Shown here piece by piece: positions 57,067 to 64,000 of a stretch of DNA of 64,000 bases. Made by a program: the position numbers and the translations under genes. The notes beneath the pieces are model-generated. The model searched no databases. It saw nothing but the letters and a program-made list of their open reading frames with translations, and was not told the DNA's origin. The first letter of the stretch is position 1, and each line of letters begins with the position of its first letter. The stretch comes from Zea mays (lineage: Eukaryota > Streptophyta > Magnoliopsida > Poales > Poaceae), in contig NC_050098.1 in assembly GCF_902167145.1 (NCBI RefSeq), forward strand, positions 112,444,207 to 112,508,206. The letters are read 5' to 3'.

Positions 57067-60000
57067 ATGATCACTGGGGGGTCCAGCACCGACTTCGACA
57101 CAAAGCGGCAGAAGCGGGACCACTACCGCAACATCAACCACGTCGCCATCACTGGCCCAGTCGTGCAGACAAAGTGGTCCCACGTACCGCTAACCTTTGA
57201 CGCACGAGACGTCGACCTGCGCAGCGCCCCCCACATCGACGCCATGGTTATCAACTGCAGCGTGGCAGGCTGGGACCTGCACAAAGTCCTAGTCGACAAT
57301 GGCAGTCAGGCGGACATCATTTTCCTCCACGCCTTCGACCGCATGGGCATAAGCCACAACCTGCTCAAGCCTTCGGACAACCCGTTGTATGGCTTCGGTG
57401 GCAAGGGCACTTTTCCTGTCGACAAAATAGAGCTGCCTCTCTCCTTCGGTGTAGCACCCAATGCCCGAAGTGAGCAAGTGACCTTTGATATTGTGGATAT
57501 GGTATATCCGTACAACGCCATCATGGGCCGGGGCTCCATCAATAAGTTTGAGGCAGCCATTCACGGACAGTACCTGTGCATGAAGATACCAGGTCCGTTA
57601 GGCGCCATTGCGGTCTACGGCAATCAACAGACTGCGCGCAACATAGAGCGGGACTTCGTCCCCGGACAAAGAAACGTGCACTGCCTCACGGCCCAGCGCG
57701 AGGTCCCAGCGTCCGTCAACCCAACCGACAAAGAGCACGACAAGGCACAGCTGCAGAGCAACGACGGGACCAAGACTGTTCCCCTCGACCAGGCCACGCC
57801 CAAGCAGACAGTCACTATCAGCGAAGACCTCACTTCGCATGAAGAGGAGAAACTCCTCTGCTGCCTGTCCAAGAACAAAGATGTCTTCGCCTGGTCAGCC
57901 CTCGACCTAGTCGGGGTCAGCCGATCCATAATTGAGCACAGCTTGGGAATCGACCCTTCGGTGAGACCGAAAAAACAGCGGCTTCGCAAAATGTCCAACG
58001 AGAAGACAGAGGCTGCCAAGGCAGAGGTGCACCGCCTCCTGGAAGCCAAATTCATCGAGCCGGTGGCTTACCCCACGTGGCTCTCCAACGTTGTGATGGT
58101 GCAGAAAAAGAGCGGCAAGTGGCGAATGTGCATCGACTTCACCAGTCTCAACAAGGCCTGCCCAAAGGACAACTTCCCGTTGCCGCGGATCGACAAAATA
58201 GTCGATAGCGCGGCCGAATGCGAAGTCATGTCACTCCTCGACTGCTTCTCCGGTTATCACCAGATATACATGAAGGAGGAAGACAAGGCTAGCACCAGCT
58301 TTATAACACCCTTCGGCACATATTGCTTCATCAGAATGCCGGAGGGACTCAAGAACATCGGGTCCACCTCCTCCAGGCTCACCAAAACAGTGCTCGAAGG
58401 GCAAGTTGGCAGAAATATATTCACATATGTGGACGACATCGTCGTCGCCAGCAAGAGCAAGGAGGACCATTTCGCTGACCTCGCCGAGACATTCGCGAAC
58501 ATGCGAGACGCACGACTCCGCCTAAACCCGGAAAAGTGCGTCTTCGGCGTTCGCCAAGGCAAAATATTGGGCTACCTGGTATCACACCGCGGCATCGAGG
58601 CCAACCCAACCAAAATTCAGGCCATCATCAACATGACGCCTCCGCATTCCGCCAGAGACGTCCAGCGCCTGACGGGCAGATTGGCCGCCCTCAACAGATT
58701 CATCTCCAGATCCGCTGAGCGAAGTCTTCCTTTCCTCAAAACTCTCCGTGGCGCAAAAGACTTCGCTTGGGGACCAGAGCAGGCAGCAGCCTTCGCCTCA
58801 TTAAAACAGTACCTGTCGGAGTTGGCAGTCCTTACAAGCCCCGACTCTTCGCTACCCCTGTTGCTCTATGTTGCGGCTTCGCCGCATGCGGTCAGCGCGG
58901 CACTGGTGTAGGAGCAGACAGTTGAGGGCGTGATCAGGCAGTGCCCAGTTTATTACGTCTCTGAAGTGCTGACACCGTCCAAATGTAACATGACAGAACT
59001 GGAGAAGATTGCATACGCAGTTGTTATGTCTTCGCGCAAATTGCTCCATTATTTTGAAGCATTCAAGGTCCGAGTCACCTCAGACAGGGGACTCGGTGAA
59101 TTGTTCAGAAACCCGGAAGCATCGGTGAGGATTGCCAAGTGGGCGGCCGAACTCTCCGGCTACCACATCAATTTCGAGCCCAGGACGACCATCAAGTCAC
59201 AAGTCCTGGCAGACTTCATCGTCGACTGGACTGGGCCAATAACACAGCCGGACCCGTCCGCAGAGAAGGTTTGGACGATCCACTGCGACGGCGCATGGTG
59301 CCATGCGGGGGCAGGCGCCGCTGCAGTCATCACCTCACCCGCCGGGGTCAAGCACAGATATGCAGCACGCCTCAGCTTCGCTCTGGAATCTGACAGATGC
59401 ACAAATAACATAGCAGAATACGAAGCAGTCATCCTTGGCCTCCGCAAGCTGAGGGCCCTTGGGGTCACCACCTGCATCATCAGAACAGACTCCAAGGTAG
59501 TTGCCGGCTAAGTCGAGAAAGACTATGCAGCAAAGGACCCCGCACTTATGCAATACCTCGCGGCCATCCGAAGTCTCGAGAGACAATTCAAGGGATTCAC
59601 CTTGCAGCATGTGGACCGGGCCAAGAATGAAGAGGCCGACGCACTGGCCAAGGCTGCCGCCAGAGGCGAGTCCCTGCCCTCCGACGTGTTCTACCATGTC
59701 ATCGGCACGCCAACCGTCCGGAGCCCCGAAGGGCTCCAAATAACCAACGACAGCGAGGGCCACCGCATAGTCAACCTTATTATGACTGAAGACTGGCGGG
59801 CACCAATAACCCTGTTCCTACAAGGGTACTACCACCCAACTGACATTTAACAAGGCCAAGCGCCTCAAACATCGAAGCCGGGACTTCGCACTGATTGAGG
59901 GCCAACTCTACAAGAAAGGGGTCAGTCAGCTAATGCTTAAATGTGTCACCGAGACCGAAGGCGTCCAAATCCTGCGTGAAGTCCACAGTGGTACTTGCGG

Positions 60001-61017
60001 CTCTCACGCAGGGCCAAGGGCCCTAGCAGCAAAAGTGATCCGCCAAGGTTTCTACTGGCCCACAATGATCTGCGCTGCAAATCGGGTTGCAAGGTCCTGC
60101 GAAGCCTGCTAGAAGTTTTCTCCTCGATCAGGCAGCCCCTCGCAATTCACAAAACCGATCGCCCACACATGGCCTCTCCAGCGCTGGGGCCTGGACATCG
60201 TCGGGCCCCTGCCCACGGCTCAGGGGAACCTTAAGTTCGCCTTCGTCGCTGTCGAATACTTTACCAAATGGATCGAGGCGAGGGCCGTTTCCACAATAAC
60301 ATCAAAGACTGCACAGAAGTTCTTTTGGCAAAACATTGTTTGCCGCTTCAGAGTACCGTCCGAACTAACAGTCGACAACGGCAAGCAGTTTGACAGCCAA
60401 GACTTCAAGGATTTTTGCTTCTCCATTGGCACCAAGCTTGCCTTCGCCTCAGTATATCACCCGCAGTCCAACAGAGTTGTGGAACGAGCCAATGGAAAAA
60501 ATTTCACAGCTGTCAAAAAGATGCTCCTCGACGAAAAAAGGGCAAGTGGGCCGATTTGCTACCTGAGGCGGTCTGGGCGCTAAACACGACTGAGTGCAGG
60601 GCGACCGGGTTCACCCCTTTCCACCTTCTATATGGATCGGAGGCCATGACCCCACAAGAAATAAAACATGGGTCCCCGCGAACAGTTCCGTCAGCCGTCC
60701 CCGACGTGGACAAGCCCACTTCGAAGGATCTCATCGATGGAGACCGAGTCTTCGCTCTACAGGCTTTGAACAAATACCAAGCCCAGACAAAAGCATGGCG
60801 CGACCACGCAGTCATCCCGAGAGAATTCAGCGAAGGGGACCTCGTACTCGTCCGAACAGCTCGGACAGAGTCCAGGGGCAAGCTGGAGCCCAAGTGGGAG
60901 GGCCCTTTCATTGTCAAGACGAAGGCTTCCCCCAGCGCTTACAGGCTTGCAACGCCAAACGGCGAAGACCTGGAGCACTCCTGGAACATCGACAATCTCC
61001 GCAAATTTTTTGTTTGA
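57067..61017 (+). pseudogene. pol: Element J pol: protease, RT, two RNase H domains, integrase; several breaks
   Basis: Protease has DNG (LVDNGSQADIIFLHAF). RT has FSGYHQIYM and YVDDIVVAS. The first RNase H is degenerate (YVAASPHAVSAAL, with Ala where D has the catalytic Asp), followed by a second, complete one (HCDGAWCHAGAGAA; NIAEYEAVILGL; RTDSKVV). Integrase has HSGTCGSHAGPRAL ... CEAC, DIVGPLP, DNGKQF and ERANG, then a tail ending NLRKFFV at 61017. Breaks: TAG 58909-58911, TAA 59509-59511, frame change near 59846 (2 bases lost), TAG 60110-60112, frame change near 60533 (1 base lost in an A-run). The two frame changes restore the original frame for the last 160 codons. Confidence 0.88.
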
Positions 61018-61256
61018 CTCATCAGGGCCGATTCGCCCTTGTAATTCGCAAAAACAATTTTATTCTGGCCCGCACTCTTTTCCTCCCGGGGGGTGAGGTT
61101 TTTAACGAGGCGGAGTCATGTAATATACAAGCGAAAAATCCCCCGCAAAAACCTGCGTCGAAAAAAGACCGCACCGGCGGTCTTCGACATTCGACCAATA
61201 CAAAGTCACTGCGAGGCTCAGCGACAGCCACCCTCGCGTGCGACAACTCCGCGCAA

Positions 61257-61690
61257 AAGTCGCCTAAGGGTGCAGCCGGACTAGCACAACAAGTGCGAAA
61301 AATCATAGTCTTCCGCGAAGACTATCCGTGCAGAAGTCGCCTAAGGGTGCAGCCGGACTAGCTCAACAAGAGCGAAAAATCGAAGTCTTCCGCAAAGACT
61401 ATCCGCGCAGAAGTCGCCTAAGGGTGCAGCCGGACCAGCACAACAAGTGCGAAAAATCATAGTCTTCCGCGAAGACTATCCGTGCAAAAGTCGCCTAAGG
61501 GTGCAGCCGGACTAGCACAACAAGTGCGTAAAATCGAAGTCTTACGCGAAGACTATCCATGCAAAAGTCGCCTAAGGGTGCAGCCGGACTAGCACAACAA
61601 TTGCGACAAATCGAAGTCTTCCACGAAAACTATCCGCACAACAGTCGCCTAAGGGTGCAGTCGGGCGAAGCTTAACAAGCGTACACCAAT
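61257..61690 (+). repeat. 77-bp tandem repeat array in element J
   Basis: The block CGCCTAAGGGTGCAG begins at 61261, 61338, 61415, 61492, 61569 and 61646, an exact 77-bp period. Most units carry a 7-bp stem hairpin (AGTCTTC CGC GAAGACT). Tandem repeats between pol and the 3' LTR are usual in Tat-lineage elements such as maize Grande. 61018-61256 and 61691-61845 show no gene. Confidence 0.92.
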
Positions 61691-61845
61691 CTGCCCGTGC
61701 AAAGACCGGCTACATGCGTACCCGACTAACACAACAAATACACCAGACAACGTACGTAACGCCTTCGTGAGCATAGCCGAATGTGCGAAGGCACACAACC
61801 TCATCATACAAGCCATTACATATGTACAAGCGAGGGCAACACACC

Positions 61846-64000
61846 TTACATCGGCTCAACCTTCGGAATAATTCCCATCTCCCTATAGTTAAACAACATT
61901 ATCCTCAGCTCCTCACCCGCAAAAAGACTTCGCAACTCCCCCTCACCTGAACTCACAGTGGTCGGCAAGGACAACAGTTCTTGCCTACCAGCCCTGCTCA
62001 CACGAAGCCGACCGCCGTCCGCCTCACTCACTCTACGCTTCGCAACCGCCCTTCGCCGCCTGCGCCCAGCACTCGGACCAGGCACAGCTTCAGCATCCGC
62101 AGCATGCGGCGAAGCCTCCGCCGTTGCCACATCCAAGGCCGCAAAGTAGTCTAAGTCCTCATCCGACGACTCTTCGGTCCACTCAATAGAGCTCCCAGAG
62201 TCATCAAAATCGGAAAACTTAGATGCAGACTCATCTGATTTATTCCCATCATCCACGGTCGAAGCCGCCAAAAAATTAGCAGTAGCAGTTGCGTGCGCAG
62301 GCCTAAAATCTTGAACCTGCGCAGCAACCAAGGTTCAGCAACAATATCCAAAATTTCCTAACTACCGACACCCACTAGGCCACCTGCGAAGACCCAACCG
62401 TCGCGGGAGCCTCCGCTGTCGACTCCGCCGCCACCGTCACAGGATCCTCAGCCCTCGGCGCAGCAGTTGGCGACGGGCCTCCGCCGGCCGCAGTGGCTGC
62501 GGGGGCATCAGGAACGCCTTCGGCGGTCTCCGGGGGCGGGCCTCCACCGGCCGCAGCGGCTGCGAGGGCAGCAGGAACGCCTTTGGCGGTTTTCGGGGGC
62601 GGCTCCAGGGCGGCCTCGGACACAGCCACCGCCGGGTTCGGCTCCGGGTCAGGCAGCGCGCTGTTCGAAGCCCCAAAGTCATCCACCGTCTCGCCACGCG
62701 CCGCCTGAGACACAGCATACAAATTCAGCAAACCCATACATAGCCCACATTCAACAAACACCAAACAAAAGACAAACATTACCTGACCCCTCGCCGTCTC
62801 GGCCCGCTCCCTGACCACCTCTCGACCGTGGGGGCCCCACATCCGGTCGTAGAGGGCTCCGGCGGATTCCTTCACTATAGGGTCCTCAACCTTGTAGATA
62901 TCATGCTCGAAATCCTCATCAGCTTGGTCGAAGACCTCATAGTGCCGGCACCCTTCGCGAGAGAGCGTGTTCATCGCCCCCTCGCAGGTGACCAGGGAGG
63001 CATAAGACATAAACCCCTCCACGATGGTGGGGAGCGCCTGCAACTCCTCCTGTACCCACTCAAGGCAGCGAAGTCCGAGCTCTCGGTCCGGCACTTCGAA
63101 GTCAGCGGTCCGCGCGCCCAGCTCATGGTATGAATCCATAAGCTGTTTGCGTGTCCGCTCAGCCTCCGAGCGCGTCGAGGCCTCGGCCCTCTCCACACGG
63201 CTCTACAGAGCGCTGAGCCGCTCCTCCAACTGCTCGGCGCGCTGCCTGGCAAGACTGCCCTCCACCCGCGCCAAATTGGCCTCCGCCTGCGCAGCCTGCG
63301 CCTTGGCGAGGGCCTCATTAGCCTCCTTCCTCTCCTCCGCTAGTTGGCGCCGGAGGTCAGTCTTCTCACCCTCCAGCGCGGCCACCTTGTCCGCCAACTT
63401 GCGGCACTTACTGTCGGCGGCCGACTTTTCCCGGACGGCGTCAGCATGTTGCGTCCGAAGTCTCTCGACTTCGGCAGACACAACTGCCGTTAGGGCCCCC
63501 GACGCCGCGTGGTCTACGAAGTCAGCCGCCTACAAGACACACATAAGACCACAGCCCCCGCGAAGCCGGTAAAAAACTCGAAGTCTAGCTCAACGTACCT
63601 GACTTAGTGCCTCCTTCATCTCCTTCAGCCGGCGGGACACAGCACCCGCCTCGTCCCTGACGGCAGTGAGTGTCGGTACCTCGCCGCCGGCACTAAGAGC
63701 ACTGCCCTTCGCCCTAGGCACCACGGCAGCCGCCGCGGCAGGCGGAACAACAACAAGTTGGCCTTCGTCCGACCCTGCGACGTATCAACAAATTAAAAAA
63801 CTCGAGCCAACGACTTACCAACAAGATAATCGTCCACGCTAATGTCGGTGGCGAAGTCGGCGACGCGCTTGCCCGGCGGCGGCAGCCCGTGGGCCGCCTT
63901 CGCAGCCTCCGGCACCCTGCTGGACGCAGGGGCAGCCTTCGCAGACTTGGAGCCACCGGCGGCAGCCGCCTTCGCAGCCTCCGGCGCCCTGCTGGATGCA
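61846..64000 (-). pseudogene. Antisense gene of element J, at least five exons, one stop
   Basis: Minus-strand gene opposite to gag-pol. Exons, right to left: beyond 64000-63819, 63774-63599, 63529-62783, 62704-62384, 62316-61846. Introns have GT-AG ends: 63818-63775 (GTAAGT..GCAG, short at 44 bp), 63598-63530 (CAG|GTACGT..TTGTAG), 62782-62705 (CAG|GTAATG..TCTCAG), 62383-62317 (CAG|GTGGCC..GCGCAG). The reading frame is kept across all four. The protein has Ala/Lys-rich repeats (SSRxPEAAKAA), a long coiled coil (about 63480-63140), a module GCRHYEVFDQADED ... VEDPIVKES ... MWGPHGREVV shared with H, a Pro/Ala-rich linker and an acidic then basic tail ending at 61846. One in-frame TAG (63205-63203), likely from CAG, breaks it. 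The N-terminus is outside the window. Confidence 0.7.

Larger units (their letters stand above)
54836..64000 (+). mobile_element. Element J: Tat-type Gypsy with two RNase H domains and an antisense gene, 3' end missing
   Basis: A plus-strand element inserted in D's integrase. 5' LTR 54836-55314 (479 bp, TGTTGGGGCG ... TTCCAACA), PBS, gag, pol ending at 61017, a 77-bp tandem repeat array, then a gene on the minus strand (61846 to beyond 64000). The 3' LTR is outside. GTGAT (54831-54835) would be one TSD copy. Tat membership rests on the PBS, the DNG-type protease, the second RNase H, and an antisense gene plus tandem repeats between pol and the 3' LTR. Several stops and frameshifts make it non-functional. 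Confidence 0.88.

Noticed and set aside
57067..57069. ATG as a separate start of J pol
   Set aside because: The same frame is open upstream through the zinc-binding segment near 56756-56800, so gag and pol appear to be one polyprotein and this Met is internal.

Overview
The window is a plant genomic segment made entirely of nested LTR retrotransposons. I find no host protein-coding gene, rRNA, tRNA or CRISPR array. The organism is a panicoid grass, most likely maize or a close relative. The support is Sirevirus-type Copia elements whose LTRs are packed with the CACCGGAC-GTCCGGTG palindrome, long chromovirus-type Gypsy LTRs starting TGTAACRCCC, and Tat-type Gypsy elements with antisense genes. 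The species call is inference; the element structures are read from the sequence, with LTR termini and target-site duplications (TSDs).

Layout, with element letters used throughout. C (1-802, minus) is the 5' end of a small Tat-like Gypsy element. It sits in A (803-6442, minus), part of a Del/Tekay-like LTR, which also holds B, a 3.35-kb solo LTR (2970-6316, TSD CAAAT). 6443-7826 is a decayed Copia gag, cut on the left by A and on the right by D. D (7827 to at least 54835, plus) is the backbone: a Del/Tekay-like Gypsy element whose 5' LTR (about 3.05 kb without insertions) is split by two Sireviruses, E (8247-20042, TSD CTCTC) and F (21836-30745, TSD ACAGC), both on the minus strand. D continues with an extra leader gene (orf0), gag-protease, then a third Sirevirus G (35013-52386, plus, TSD GTTTC), then reverse transcriptase, RNase H and integrase. 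G is itself hit by H (38105-45493, TSD GGTTG), a gag-only Tat-like element, inside its gag, and by I (51153-51815, TSD GGGTT), a solo LTR of the H family, inside its 3' LTR. J (54836 to beyond 64000, plus) is a Tat-type Gypsy element with two RNase H domains that cuts D's integrase gene.

Coding state. F has open gag and pol. E has open pol, a gag without a visible zinc knuckle, and an envelope-like gene with one stop. G, D and J carry several stops and frameshifts. By-eye LTR divergence is about 0.7% for F, 1% for E, 0.8-0.9% for H and 2.4% for G, which agrees with the nesting order.

The most interesting content is the set of extra genes beside gag and pol. H and J each carry an intron-containing gene on the strand opposite to gag-pol, and the two proteins share a C-terminal module. 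E has an envelope-like gene with what looks like its own LTR-like promoter and a 5'-UTR intron. D has an orf0 upstream of gag, and both start codons directly follow 3' splice-site-like sequences.
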